Below, piece after piece: positions 1 to 8,482 of a stretch of 44,997 bases of DNA. The position numbers and the translations under genes are program-made. This DNA is from DATBSK01 sp964532485. Its GTDB lineage: Bacteria; Actinomycetota; Acidimicrobiia; IMCC26256; PALSA-555. Location of the stretch: NCBI GenBank assembly GCA_964532485.1, contig CAZHKE010000023.1, positions 1 through 44,997 on the forward strand, in the 5' to 3' direction. Below the pieces are notes generated by a model. It was not told the DNA's origin, did not search any database, and saw only the letters and a program-made list of their open reading frames with translations. Each line of letters opens with the position of its first letter. Position 1 is the first letter of the stretch.

Positions 1-533
1 TCGAGGGGGACGCGGAGGTTCTCGAGCAGCGAGGCGATCATCCGCCACCAGCCGATCGCGGCGACGAGCTCGAGCAGTGCCTCCGCGTCGCCGCCGAGCG
101 CCGCGTGGCACGCATCCCACGTGGCCTCGCACATCGCTCCCTCGCGGACCGTCTCGTCCGTCGCCGAGAGCACGGCGCGCTCGGTAGCGCCGAATGCGTC
201 GTAGAGCGCCCAGTCGCGCACGCCGAGCAGATCCGCCTCGGCGACACCGAGGTCGCGGGCGACGCGCCAGTGCTGCGTCCACTCGTAGCAGCATCCCGTG
301 AGCCAGCCGATGCGCATGATCACGAGCTCGCGCAGGCGAGCATCGAGCCGGTTCCGGAAGAGCAGCTGGACCAGCGGCTTGTCGATCGCCCGAGCGAGCT
401 GCGGATTGCGCAGCAGCACCTGGTAGACGGACAGCGCGCTGAACGCCTCCGCGATGCCCACGTCGTCGGCTGCTGCGCGTGCGGCTGCCGCATCGAGCGG
501 TGGGAGACGCGGCCCGAGAGTCGGGTCGCTCAC
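1..533 (-). CDS. Carboxymuconolactone decarboxylase-family protein (3' end cut by window edge)
   Basis: Reading the minus strand from a GTG at 533 gives an open frame that runs off the left edge (about 177 residues visible). It carries the alkylhydroperoxidase/CMD signature: RELVIMRIGWLTGCCYEWTQ near residues 68-87, followed by His, with the Cys-x-Glu-x-x-x-His arrangement of AhpD-like folds. The family includes gamma-carboxymuconolactone decarboxylases and AhpD-type peroxidases. Most stand-alone members of about 180-200 residues have no known substrate. The GTG start overlaps the stop of the upstream alcohol dehydrogenase by 4 bases (GTGA), so it is the last visible gene of an SDR-ligase-dehydrogenase operon. 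Function beyond family is unknown. Confidence 0.8.
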   Translation of the reverse strand, partial: MSDPTLGPRLPPLDAAAARAAADDVGIAEAFSALSVYQVLLRNPQLARAIDKPLVQLLFRNRLDARLRELVIMRIGWLTGCCYEWTQHWRVARDLGVAEADLLGVRDWALYDAFGATERAVLSATDETVREGAMCEATWDACHAALGGDAEALLELVAAIGWWRMIASLLENLRVPL

Positions 534-1600
534 GGCCGCACCACACCGTGGACGGGCGGCGCGTCTTCGCTCTCCCCCGCCATCGCCGACAGCAGGCTCG
601 GCGCGTCGTCGAGCCCGACGACGCGCCGCGCGAGATCGGCGAACGGGTAGCGGCCCGAGGCGACGAGCTCGAGCGCGGCCTCGTAGGCGGCGGCGTGCAC
701 GCCGAGCGCGCCGAGCACCCGAAGCTCCTTCAGGACGACGTGGTCGGCGCGAAGGCCCGGGTACGGCCCGTCGCCACGCATGCCGGCCACGACCACCGTC
801 GCGCCCGCGCGAGCGAGCGCGACCGCCTGCCCCAACGCCGACGGCGCGTTCGCCGTCACGTCGACGACGACGTCGGCCAGGCCGCCCGTCGCTTTCCGCA
901 GCGCAGCCACCGGATCCGCCTGCTCGACATCGATCACCAGATCGGCGCCGAACCGTCGGGCCGCGTCGAGCCGCGTCGCGTCGCGCGCGCCTGCGCCGGT
1001 CACCATCACGAACCCGGCACCGGCGTCGCGCACGGCCGCGACCGTCGCGAGCCCGCGGATGCCCGGTCCGAGCACCGCGACCACATCGCCCGCCCCGGTG
1101 CCAGGCAGGGTGACACCCCAGCGGATGCCCGCGCCGACCGGGTTGAAGAGCGTCGCGAGCACCGGGTCGACACCGGCCGGCACCCGCACGAGCATGCTGT
1201 CGGGCGCGAGGTACTGGACCTCCGCGTACCCGCCCCAGAGGCCCGGTGGGCGCTCGACCGGCACGAACCCGTACATGTCGCCCAGACCGTGGCGCTCGCA
1301 CCGCCGGTAGTCGCCGACGCGGCACGGCTCGCAGCGCCGACACGACTGGAACACCTCCACGGCGACGCGGTCACCGGTTCGCGCACCCCAGCGTCGCGCG
1401 GCCTTCTCGCCGACCTCCTCGAGCACACCGACCGTCTCGTGCCCGGGCACGAACGCGAACCCGCCGAACAGCATGCCTGTGAACTGCTCGTGGTCGGTAC
1501 CACACAGCCCGCACGCCTCGACGCGCAGCAGGCCGTCGTCGCTGCTGATCACGGGCCGGTCGAGCGAGCGCGTGACCAGCCGTCGCGGCGCCTCGAGCAC
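530..1600 (-). CDS. Zinc-dependent alcohol dehydrogenase, MDR superfamily
   Basis: A medium-chain dehydrogenase/reductase of about 356 residues. The catalytic zinc region reads CGLCGTDHEQFTG followed by GHETVGVLEEVG. A four-cysteine structural zinc loop, CRRCEPCRVGDYRRC, follows, and the Rossmann nucleotide-binding loop is LGPGIRG, a variant of GxGxxG. Known members oxidise alcohols or reduce aldehydes/ketones with NAD(P). The chosen GTG at 1600 lies 19 bases after a CGGAGG at 1620-1625, which is long spacing, so the start is uncertain. An apparent N-terminal extension further upstream has random composition and overlaps the ligase, so I rejected it. The stop overlaps the next gene's start, implying co-translation with the CMD-family protein. 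Confidence 0.88.
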   Translation of the reverse strand: MLEAPRRLVTRSLDRPVISSDDGLLRVEACGLCGTDHEQFTGMLFGGFAFVPGHETVGVLEEVGEKAARRWGARTGDRVAVEVFQSCRRCEPCRVGDYRRCERHGLGDMYGFVPVERPPGLWGGYAEVQYLAPDSMLVRVPAGVDPVLATLFNPVGAGIRWGVTLPGTGAGDVVAVLGPGIRGLATVAAVRDAGAGFVMVTGAGARDATRLDAARRFGADLVIDVEQADPVAALRKATGGLADVVVDVTANAPSALGQAVALARAGATVVVAGMRGDGPYPGLRADHVVLKELRVLGALGVHAAAYEAALELVASGRYPFADLARRVVGLDDAPSLLSAMAGESEDAPPVHGVVRP

Positions 1601-1625
1601 GCCGGCTCGAGCAGCGGAGCCTCCG

Positions 1626-3176
1626 CTAGCCGCCGTACGTGCTCCGCAGCTCGTGCTTGAGGACCTTGCCCGATGCGTTGCGCGGCAGCGCGTCGACGAT
1701 CTCGAGCTGCTCGGGGACCTTCTGCTTCGCCAGGCCCCGGTCGGTGAGGAACTCGAACAGCTCGGGCAACGCCGGCGGGCTCTCGGCGTCTGTGGGGACC
1801 ACCACCGCGCAGGCGCGCTCACCGGTCTTCGGGTCGGGCAGGCCGATGACTGCCGCGTCCTGGACCTTCGGGTGGGTGAAGAGCAGATCCTCGAGCTCCT
1901 TCGCGGAGATGTTCTCGCCGTGGCGGATGATGATGTCCTTCACGCGCCCGGTGATGAGCACGTGCCCGTCGGCGTCGAGTCGGCCGAGGTCGCCGCTGCG
2001 GAACCAGCCGTCCTCGTCGAACGCGTCGGCGTCGAGCGACTCGTCGAGGTAGCCGCGGCAGACCTGGGGGCCCTTGGCGCGGATCTCACCCTCCTCGCCG
2101 TCGGCGGCGACGGTGCCGTCGAGCTTCACGAACCGCAGCTGCACGCCCGGGGTCGGCGTGCCCTCGGTCTCGGCGAGCTGCGCGTCGGTGTCGTCGACGG
2201 TGCTCATCGTGAGGATCGGCGCCTCGGTGAGACCGTACCCCGACACGATGCCGACGCCGCCCAGCTCCTCGCGCACCTCGTAGTGCAGCTGTGGCGGCTT
2301 CGGCGCTCCGCCGCCCGGGTAGGCGCGCACTTCCGGGAACAAGGGCGTGTCGGGCTGGTCTCGCTGCGCGGCGAGGTACGCCATGTGGAACGGCGTGCCG
2401 GCGCCGGCGAGCGTCAGATGCTCGCGCTGGAGCACCGGGATCGTGGTCTGGGGCACGAACGCCTCGACGAACACGCACACGCACCCGGTCATCAGCATCG
2501 TGAACAGCCAGCCGATGCCACCGATGTGGGTGAACGGGAACACCATCGCGGCTCGGTCGGCGTCGGTGATCTTCAGTGCCTCGATCATCGCGGTCGCGGA
2601 CGCCTTCACCGTGAGGTCGGTGTGTCGCGCGCCCTTGGGATCGGCCGTCGTCCCCGACGTGTAGAAGACCCAGCGGACGGGCGCGGTCTCGGGCGTCACC
2701 GGAGCTGGAGGCGGCGGCAGCGTGGTCGGGTCGCCCGCGGGCAGCTCCTTGTCGACGATCAGAACCTCGAGACCCGGCTGCTCGCTCGCGATCTCGCCCG
2801 CCTCGTCGCCGTACGCGCGGCCCTTCCACACGGACGGGATGATGAGGAGCCTCGCGCCGGTCTGCTGGGTGATGAAGCGCATCTCACGCGTACCGAGGAT
2901 CGGCAGCATCGGGTTCTGCACCGCACCGAGGCGCGCGAGTGCGGCCACGAGCACGGCCGACTCGAGCCATGTCGGGAGCATCCACGAGACATCGACGTCG
3001 GGACCGACGCCGAGCGCCAGCAGCCCGGCCGCGGCACGCTCGGCAGCGTCACGGAACCCCCGACCGGTCAGCGTCCGCTCGTCCTCGTCGACGGCGAGCA
3101 CGACGTCGGGGACGTCGCTCGCCCTCGCCTCGACGAGCTCCCACAAGCCGCGATGGTCGTCGGTGACGCCGGCCAT
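1626..3176 (-). CDS. AMP-dependent acyl-CoA synthetase (FadD-type ligase)
   Basis: A 516-residue adenylate-forming enzyme expected to activate a carboxylic acid to its CoA thioester via an acyl-adenylate. Visible core motifs in order are YTSGTTADPKG (P-loop, about residue 173), GYGLTEAP (A5), WFRSGDLGRLDADGHVLITG with the following RVKDIIIRHGENIS (A7/A8 hinge), and PRNASGKVLKHEL with the A10 catalytic lysine. Length and motif order are normal for FadD/short- to medium-chain ligases. The ATG start lies 7 bases after the upstream SDR's stop, and the alcohol dehydrogenase follows after about 25 bases, so the operon could convert an alcohol or aldehyde through an acid to an acyl-CoA. The substrate cannot be assigned. 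Confidence 0.9.
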   Translation of the reverse strand: MAGVTDDHRGLWELVEARASDVPDVVLAVDEDERTLTGRGFRDAAERAAAGLLALGVGPDVDVSWMLPTWLESAVLVAALARLGAVQNPMLPILGTREMRFITQQTGARLLIIPSVWKGRAYGDEAGEIASEQPGLEVLIVDKELPAGDPTTLPPPPAPVTPETAPVRWVFYTSGTTADPKGARHTDLTVKASATAMIEALKITDADRAAMVFPFTHIGGIGWLFTMLMTGCVCVFVEAFVPQTTIPVLQREHLTLAGAGTPFHMAYLAAQRDQPDTPLFPEVRAYPGGGAPKPPQLHYEVREELGGVGIVSGYGLTEAPILTMSTVDDTDAQLAETEGTPTPGVQLRFVKLDGTVAADGEEGEIRAKGPQVCRGYLDESLDADAFDEDGWFRSGDLGRLDADGHVLITGRVKDIIIRHGENISAKELEDLLFTHPKVQDAAVIGLPDPKTGERACAVVVPTDAESPPALPELFEFLTDRGLAKQKVPEQLEIVDALPRNASGKVLKHELRSTYGG

Positions 3177-3183
3177 CAGCGCG

Positions 3184-3954
3184 TCAGCCGCATGTGATGC
3201 CGCCGTCCATGCTCACGATCTGCCCGATCATGTAGCGGCCCTCGTCGGACGCGACGAACGCGACGAGACCGGCGATCTCCTCGGGCTCGGCATAGCCGAC
3301 TGGCGAGGTGATGTTCGCGAAGTCCTCGGGCTTGGCGTCGAGCGACTCGTAGCCCCACGTCGCGAGCATCGGTGTGTTCATGCCACCCGGGGCGACGGCG
3401 TTCACGCGCACGCCGCGCTCGCGGTACTCGTACGCGAGCGCCCGGGTGAGGTTGACGACCCCGCCCTTCGAGGCGCAGTAGGCCGCCGAGTAGGCCTGGC
3501 CCATCAGACCCGCGTTCGACGCGATGTTCACGATCGCCGCGCCCCCCGATCCTTCGGGGAAGCTCAGCATGTAGGGCAGCACGGCGCGGCAGGCGAAGAA
3601 CGTGCCCGTGAGGTTGACCGCGAGGATGCGCTCCCAGTTCTCCGCCGTCTCCTCCTCGGAGCGCACGAACTTGCCGACGCCCGCGCAGTTGACGAGCACC
3701 TGCGGCCGGCCGAGGTCGTGCTCCACCTGAGCCACCGAGCGCTCGACCGACGCGAGCTCGCTCACGTCGCATCCGTACGACCGTGCCGTCCGGCCGCCCT
3801 CCTCGATCAGCTTGGCCGTCTCGGCGGCCGCGGCGTCGTCGAGGTCGAGCACGGCCACGAGCGCCTCCTCGTCGCCGAGCCGGCGCGCGGTGGCGCGGCC
3901 CAGGCCCGAGCCGGCTCCGGTGACGATCGCGACCCGGTCGGTGAAGCGCGCCAT
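3184..3954 (-). CDS. Short-chain dehydrogenase/reductase (FabG-like)
   Basis: A classical SDR of 256 residues. The coenzyme motif TGAGSGLG is near residues 12-19, NCAG (the NNAG position) is present, the catalytic serine lies in NIASNAG, and the active-site tetrad is completed by YCASK. The C-terminal MDGGITCG is typical of FabG-like oxidoreductases. The ATG is preceded by a perfect AGGAGG at 3961-3966. It is the first gene of a four-gene minus-strand operon divergent from the ligase at 4027. A TAGATT hexamer on the minus strand (3986-3991) could be its -10 box, giving a leader of about 25 bases. The substrate is probably a hydroxyacyl-CoA or secondary alcohol, by context only. Confidence 0.9.
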   Translation of the reverse strand: MARFTDRVAIVTGAGSGLGRATARRLGDEEALVAVLDLDDAAAAETAKLIEEGGRTARSYGCDVSELASVERSVAQVEHDLGRPQVLVNCAGVGKFVRSEEETAENWERILAVNLTGTFFACRAVLPYMLSFPEGSGGAAIVNIASNAGLMGQAYSAAYCASKGGVVNLTRALAYEYRERGVRVNAVAPGGMNTPMLATWGYESLDAKPEDFANITSPVGYAEPEEIAGLVAFVASDEGRYMIGQIVSMDGGITCG

Positions 3955-4012
3955 GCGAGACCTCCTGTGCGTGCAGTGCCTGCGGAATCTAACAAGGCGT
4001 CAGGTTGGACGG

Positions 4013-4018
4013 TACAGT
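4013..4018 (+). promoter_or_regulatory. Candidate -10 box (TACAGT) for a leaderless ligase mRNA
   Basis: TACAGT fits the actinobacterial -10 consensus TANNNT. It ends 8 bases before the GTG at 4027, so transcription would begin at or very near the start codon. No Shine-Dalgarno sequence is visible in front of this GTG, which fits a leaderless transcript. No convincing -35 element is seen. Confidence 0.4.
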
Positions 4019-4026
4019 CGCCCGCC

Positions 4027-5556
4027 GTGGCCGACACCCGCCTCGTCGCCGACCTCTTGCGCGATGCGGCGGCCGAGCACCCCGACCGCGACGCCTACGT
4101 GCATGCCGACAAGCGGTCGACGTACTCGTGGCTCGACCGGGCGGCCGACGGGTTCGCCGCGACGCTGCTCGACCACGGTGTGCGACGCGGCGACGTCGTC
4201 GTCCTGATGCTCCCGTCGTCGACGAAGTTCGCGGTGTGCTACCTGGGCGCGCTCCGGGTCGGTGCGATCACCTCCGCGATCAATCTCCGCCTCGGCCCGA
4301 GGGAGCAGTCGTCGATCATCGCTCGGACCGAGCCGAAGGTGACGGTGCTCGGCGACGGCGCGACCGTGCCCGAAGGCGTCGATCCCGGGCACGTGATGCC
4401 CGTCACCGCCCTGAAGGACGCGTTCGGCACCGATCCGCCTTCGACGCTCCCGCGCCTCGACCCGTCCGACCCGACGTGCATCGTGTGGACGAGCGGCACC
4501 ACCGGCGCACCGAAGGGCGCGGTGTACGACCACGAGCGTCAGGCCGCCATCTCGCGCAACGTCGGTGAGCTCACGCGGCCGGGTGACCGCCGCCTCGTCG
4601 TGCTCCCGTTCCCTCACGTGGGCTACATGACGCGCATGTGGGACGAGCTCGCCAACGCGACGACGATCGTGCTGGCCGGGGAGCCGTGGTCGGCCGCCGA
4701 GACGCTGCGCATCATCCGCGACGAGAAGATCACGATGGCGACCGGCGTCCCGACGCAGTGGCAGCTCGTGCTCGGCCATCCGGACGTGGCGCGCACCGAC
4801 TTCTCGACGTTGCGGGTGGCGGGCATCGGCGCCGCCGCGATCCCGCCCGAGCTCGTCCGCGGCATGCGCGAGCAGCTCGGCTGCCCGGTGATCACGCGCT
4901 ACACGTGCACCGAAGCCGGCGTCACGACGAGCACGCTCGCCACCGACACCGAGGACGTGATCGCGAACACCGTCGGCCGACCCACCGACGACGTCGAGCT
5001 GCGGATCTTCGATCCCGCGACCGGCGCCGACCAGCCCCGGGGAGAGGTCGGCGAGATCCTGTCGCGCTCGCCGGCGATGATGGCCGGCTACTGGCGTGAT
5101 CCCGAGCTCACCGCGACCGTGATCGACGCCGACGGCTGGCTCCACACGGGTGACCTCGGGTTCGTCGGCGGCGACGGCAACCTGCGCATCGTGGGCCGCC
5201 TCAAGGAGATGTACATCCGGGGCGGGTACAACGTGTATCCCGTGGAGGTGGAGGCGGCACTCTCCGACCATCCCGCGATCGCGCGAGTCGCGGTCGTGGG
5301 TGCACGTGACGACGTGCTCGGTGAGGTCGGCGTCGCGTTCGTGGTGCCGGCGGCGGGAGCCGACCTCGACGACCTCGCGATCGACGCGCTGCGGCCATGG
5401 TGCCGCGAGCGCATCGCGGACTACAAGGCACCAGATCGAGTCGTCCTCGTCGCCGACCTGCCGGTGACCGCCATGATGAAGGTCGACAAGGCTGCGCTCG
5501 TCGAGCGGGTCCAGCGCGACATGCCCACCCCGACCAAGGAGACCACAGGCTCGTGA
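4027..5556 (+). CDS. AMP-dependent acyl-CoA synthetase (FadD-type ligase)
   Basis: A 509-residue adenylate-forming ligase. The P-loop VWTSGTTGAPKG sits near residue 153, YTCTEAG marks the A5 region, and GWLHTGDLGF followed by RLKEMYIRGGYNVYPVEVE marks A7/A8. The A10 region reads PVTAMMKVDK, with the catalytic lysine present but Met-Met replacing the more usual Thr-Gly. It should form an acyl-CoA from a free acid in the cytoplasm. The GTG start follows a possible -10 box at leaderless distance. The stop overlaps the GTG of the next gene by 4 bases, so it leads a plus-strand operon reaching 8469. It diverges from the SDR/ligase operon on the other strand. Confidence 0.9.
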   Translation: MADTRLVADLLRDAAAEHPDRDAYVHADKRSTYSWLDRAADGFAATLLDHGVRRGDVVVLMLPSSTKFAVCYLGALRVGAITSAINLRLGPREQSSIIARTEPKVTVLGDGATVPEGVDPGHVMPVTALKDAFGTDPPSTLPRLDPSDPTCIVWTSGTTGAPKGAVYDHERQAAISRNVGELTRPGDRRLVVLPFPHVGYMTRMWDELANATTIVLAGEPWSAAETLRIIRDEKITMATGVPTQWQLVLGHPDVARTDFSTLRVAGIGAAAIPPELVRGMREQLGCPVITRYTCTEAGVTTSTLATDTEDVIANTVGRPTDDVELRIFDPATGADQPRGEVGEILSRSPAMMAGYWRDPELTATVIDADGWLHTGDLGFVGGDGNLRIVGRLKEMYIRGGYNVYPVEVEAALSDHPAIARVAVVGARDDVLGEVGVAFVVPAAGADLDDLAIDALRPWCRERIADYKAPDRVVLVADLPVTAMMKVDKAALVERVQRDMPTPTKETTGS

Positions 5557-6362
5557 ACGCCTCAGAGACCCGGTACCAGCGATCCGACGTTCCGCGGGGC
5601 GACCGACAGATCCGGGTCGGATCGTTGCTCTTCACCATGGTCGAGCCGCACCAGGGCCACGAGGTCACGTACAACCGGTGGTACGAGCGCGACCACTTCT
5701 ACGCGGGCTGCATGGTCGGCAAGTGGCAGTTCGCCGGGGCGCGCTTCATCGCGACGCGGGACTGCAAGCGCCGTCGTCATCCGGCCGACTCGGTGATCGC
5801 CCCCGATCCGACCGTCGGCTCGTACCTGGCCATCTACTGGGTGCTCGACGGCCACCACGACGAGTGGAACGAGTGGGGCGTCGAGCAGGTCAACTGGCTC
5901 CACGAGAACGACCGCATGTTCCCCGAGCGCGACCACATCCACACCGCGCTCTACGAGTACGCCGGCGAAGCGAACGCGCCGGGCAGTACGACGCCGATCG
6001 AGCTGGCGCTCGATCGCGCCTACGGCGGCATCTTCGTGCTCATCGGCGAGATGGCCGATGGCGTCGACGGCGAGCAGGTCACGGCGTGGCTCCAGGGCCT
6101 CCCCTGTCCGGCCGACGTCGCGTTGATCGGGACGCCGCTGCCGCTGCGCGACGACCGTCCCGGCGACGTGCCCGACACGCAGGCCGCCGGCCGAGTGCTG
6201 ATCGTCGGCTTCGTCGAGGGTGACCCGCTCGAGGCATGGGACGATCGCTGCACCGGGCTCGGCGACGAGTTCGCGAATGCCGGGCTCGGATCCATCGTGT
6301 TCGCGTCGCCGTTCCTCGCCACGGTGCCGGGCACGGACACGTACGTCGACCAGCTCTGGTAG
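5553..6362 (+). CDS. Uncharacterised protein, possible dimeric alpha/beta-barrel (EthD-like)
   Basis: A 269-residue soluble protein translationally coupled to the ligase by a GTGA overlap. I do not firmly recognise the family. The N-terminal part (LLFTMVEP, then YNRWYERDHFYAGCMVGKWQ, then ARFIATRDCK) has the layout of EthD/DUF4286-like ferredoxin barrels: strand, NxWYxxxH helix, then a strand with the substrate-facing arginine. The same signature recurs in the short protein at 8116. A second half, from about residue 145 (YGGIFVLIGEMADG), may be another barrel repeat. No signal peptide or membrane helix is seen. EthD-like proteins often assist oxygenases or act on aromatic/polyketide substrates. 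The role here is unknown. Confidence 0.7.
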   Translation: MNASETRYQRSDVPRGDRQIRVGSLLFTMVEPHQGHEVTYNRWYERDHFYAGCMVGKWQFAGARFIATRDCKRRRHPADSVIAPDPTVGSYLAIYWVLDGHHDEWNEWGVEQVNWLHENDRMFPERDHIHTALYEYAGEANAPGSTTPIELALDRAYGGIFVLIGEMADGVDGEQVTAWLQGLPCPADVALIGTPLPLRDDRPGDVPDTQAAGRVLIVGFVEGDPLEAWDDRCTGLGDEFANAGLGSIVFASPFLATVPGTDTYVDQLW

Positions 6363-6366
6363 CGGC

Positions 6367-6732
6367 GTGGAGCGCTGGTTCGATCGCACGCGGCTCGAGG
6401 AGATCGGCACCGAGCCCGACCCGCGCTTCACCTACGCGAACGAGCGGACCTTCCTCGCATGGAGTCGCACGTCGCTCGCGCTGGTGGTCACCGGGATCGC
6501 GGCGACGCAGCTGCTGCCCAAGCTCGACATCGAGTTCGGGCGGCGTCTCATCGGAGTCCCCCTCATGGTCCTCGGCGCCGTGCTCGAGCTGGCTGCGTAC
6601 CAGCACTGGCGCGGGAACGAGCGGGCGATGCGCCTCGGCGCTCCCCTCCCGCCCACGCGGCTGGGGCTGATCCTGGCGCTCGGGATCGCGGTCGTCTCGG
6701 TGATCGCGATCGTGGTCGTGGTCCTCGAGTGA
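6367..6732 (+). CDS. DUF202 (YidH-type) small membrane protein
   Basis: A 121-residue protein starting at a GTG 4 bases after the previous stop. The stretch DPRFTYANERTFLAWSRTSL is the hallmark N-terminal motif of the DUF202/YidH family. Three hydrophobic segments follow: VVTGIAATQLLP, LIGVPLMVLGAVLELAAY and LGLILALGIAVVSVIAIVVVV. It is an inner-membrane protein of unknown function. The gene is immediately followed, with a 4-base overlap, by a second DUF202 protein, a tandem arrangement common for this family. Confidence 0.85.
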   Translation: MERWFDRTRLEEIGTEPDPRFTYANERTFLAWSRTSLALVVTGIAATQLLPKLDIEFGRRLIGVPLMVLGAVLELAAYQHWRGNERAMRLGAPLPPTRLGLILALGIAVVSVIAIVVVVLE

Positions 6733-7055
6733 GCGCCCCGGATCCCGAGGAGACGCTCTACGAGGAGCGGACGGACCTCGCGTGGAACCGGAGCGGCTTG
6801 GCGTTGCTCGCGGCGTTCGCGATCCTGGCTCGGCGCGTCTGGAGCGAGGACACGTCGGTCACCGGAGACGTGCTCGCCGCGGGCCTCCTCGCAGTCGCGT
6901 GCTTCGGCTGGGCCGTCGGCACCCTCGGCTGGCGCCTGGTGCACCACCGTGCCGAGGCGCTGCATCCGCGGGCCGCGCACGAGCTGCTCGCGGTCGCCCT
7001 CGGCACCGTCGCCCTCGCTGCATCCGGCGTCGCGATCGCGTTCGCCGACATCTGA
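6729..7055 (+). CDS. DUF202 small membrane protein, second of a tandem pair
   Basis: A 108-residue protein whose GTG start overlaps the stop of the first DUF202 gene (GTGA). The motif EETLYEERTDLAWNRSGLAL is the second recognised form of the DUF202 N-terminus (ERTxLAWxRS). Three hydrophobic segments follow, and the protein ends shortly after the last one. The pair probably assembles in the membrane. Its placement between catabolic enzymes may be incidental or may indicate a membrane-associated accessory role. That last point is inference. Confidence 0.82.
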   Translation: MSAPDPEETLYEERTDLAWNRSGLALLAAFAILARRVWSEDTSVTGDVLAAGLLAVACFGWAVGTLGWRLVHHRAEALHPRAAHELLAVALGTVALAASGVAIAFADI

Positions 7056-7060
7056 CCCTC

Positions 7061-8068
7061 GTGCTGGTCGACCACTACCTCCGCTCCGACCTCCCGAACG
7101 TGCCCGAGCTCGCCCGCGAGCTCGAGGGCATCGGCTTCGACGGGCTCTACACCGCCGAGGGGCCACACGAGCCCTTCTTCCCGCTGGTGCTCGCGAGCGA
7201 GCACACGACGCGCCCCGCCCTCTTCACGAACATCGCCATCGCGCTCGCGCGCAACCCCATGGACCTCGCGCAGATGGCCGACGGGCTCCAACGCATGTCG
7301 GGGGGGCGCTTCGCGCTCGGTCTCGGGTCTCAGATCCGCCCGCACATCGAGAACCGCTTCTCCATGACGTGGAGCGCGCCCGCGACCCGCATGCGCGAGA
7401 TGGTGGAGGCGATCAAGGCGATCCAGACCGCCTGGAACGACGGCTCGAAGCTCGCGTACCGCGGCGAGATCTACCGGCACACGCTGATGACGCCGTTCTT
7501 CTCCCCGGGTCCGAACCCGCACGGTCCGCCACCGATCTGGCTCGCGGGGCTCGGGCCACGCATGACGCGCAATGCCGCGGAGGTCGCCGACGGACTGCTG
7601 GTGCACCCGTTCCACTCCGAACGGTTCGTCCTCGAGCACGTCGCGCCCGCGCTCGAGGCCGGGCTCGCGGCCTCCGGGAGAGAGCGCGCGACCCTCACCG
7701 TGTCGGCGACGCCGATCGTCTGCACCGGCAGCACCGACGAGGAGCACGAGCGGGCGCGCCAGAGCGTCCGCGCCCTGTTGGGCTTCTACGGCTCGACGCC
7801 GGCGTACCGCGTCACGCTGGACGCGCACGGGTGGGGCGACCTCCAGACCGAGCTCAACCGGCTGACGAAGGATGGGAGGTGGAGCGACCTCGCGGGCGTG
7901 CTGCCCGACGAGGTGGTCGAGACCATCGCGGTGTGCTGCGAGCCCGACGAGGTAGCCACGCGGCTCCAGGCTCGCTACGACGGCGTCGTCGACCGCGTCG
8001 GCCTCTCGATGCCCTACGACGCGACGACCGACACGCTTGGCGCGATCGTGGCAGGCTTTCGCAGCTGA
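7061..8068 (+). CDS. LLM-class flavin/F420-dependent oxidoreductase
   Basis: A luciferase-like TIM-barrel oxidoreductase of about 335 residues. Family landmarks are LARELEGIGFDGLYTAEGPH near the N-terminus, TNIAIALARNPMDLAQMADG, the strongly conserved LQRMSGGRFALGLGSQ, and PPPIWLAGLGPRMTRNAAEV before the C-terminal region. It is typical of the TIGR03617-like F420-dependent actinobacterial group, which transfer hydride between F420/FMN and ketones, alcohols or enoates. The substrate is unknown. The GTG at 7061 lies 5 bases after the DUF202 stop. Thirty-nine bases downstream, after a weak GC-rich hairpin at 8075-8088, comes a short barrel protein, probably in the same transcript. Confidence 0.9.
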   Translation: MLVDHYLRSDLPNVPELARELEGIGFDGLYTAEGPHEPFFPLVLASEHTTRPALFTNIAIALARNPMDLAQMADGLQRMSGGRFALGLGSQIRPHIENRFSMTWSAPATRMREMVEAIKAIQTAWNDGSKLAYRGEIYRHTLMTPFFSPGPNPHGPPPIWLAGLGPRMTRNAAEVADGLLVHPFHSERFVLEHVAPALEAGLAASGRERATLTVSATPIVCTGSTDEEHERARQSVRALLGFYGSTPAYRVTLDAHGWGDLQTELNRLTKDGRWSDLAGVLPDEVVETIAVCCEPDEVATRLQARYDGVVDRVGLSMPYDATTDTLGAIVAGFRS

Positions 8069-8115
8069 GCGTCCCGGCGCCGAAGCGCCCCGAGCGAAGA
8101 GTCAGGAGATCGACG

Positions 8116-8469
8116 ATGCCGAAGGGGATCTTCCTCGCCCTCTCGAACGCGACGGCCGGTGCCGACCACGGTGAGTTCAACCAGTGGTACGACGACGTCC
8201 ACAGCAAGGAGGTGCTCGCGCTTCCGGGCGTGAGGTCGGCGCGCCGCTTCAAGCTGGCGAGCTCGCAGATCATGCCCGACGACGACGCCGCGGGTCGCCA
8301 GTACCTCGCGCTCTACGAGGTCGACGTCGACGACTGGGCCGCGTTCGCGCAATCGATGCAGGACGGCTTCGCGCAGGGCGACATCACGATCAACCCCGAC
8401 CTCCTCGAGCTCGACCCGATGGTCAAGACGATGGTGTTCGAGGAGATCAGCCCGGACCAGGGGGGCTGA
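8116..8469 (+). CDS. Short EthD-like dimeric alpha/beta-barrel protein
   Basis: A 117-residue protein with AGGAG at 8104-8108 before its ATG. The pattern MPKGIFLALSNA, then EFNQWYDDVHSKEVLALPGV and RSARRFKLA, is the single-barrel arrangement of EthD/DUF4286-like proteins: an NxWYxxxH helix followed by a strand-borne arginine. These dimerise into a ferredoxin-like barrel. Known relatives include EthD, heme-degrading monooxygenase-like and polyketide-cyclase-like proteins. It is the last gene of the 4027-8469 operon and shares the NxWY motif with the longer protein at 5553. Exact function is unknown. Confidence 0.8.
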   Translation: MPKGIFLALSNATAGADHGEFNQWYDDVHSKEVLALPGVRSARRFKLASSQIMPDDDAAGRQYLALYEVDVDDWAAFAQSMQDGFAQGDITINPDLLELDPMVKTMVFEEISPDQGG

Positions 8470-8482
8470 GCTCGCGGGGCGC

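Noticed and set aside
4005..4010. TTGGAC as a -35 element for the 4027 ligase
   Set aside because: It is only two bases from the TACAGT -10 candidate, so spacing is impossible for that promoter.
2722..4026. Plus-strand open frame extending the 4027 ligase far upstream
   Set aside because: The extension lies antisense to the SDR and ligase on the minus strand and has no family similarity. The ligase similarity starts at the GTG at 4027.
8075..8088. Hairpin GGCGC-CGAA-GCGCC as a terminator between the LLM gene and the short barrel gene
   Set aside because: Only a 5-bp stem with no T tract, in DNA where such stems are common. The two genes look cotranscribed.
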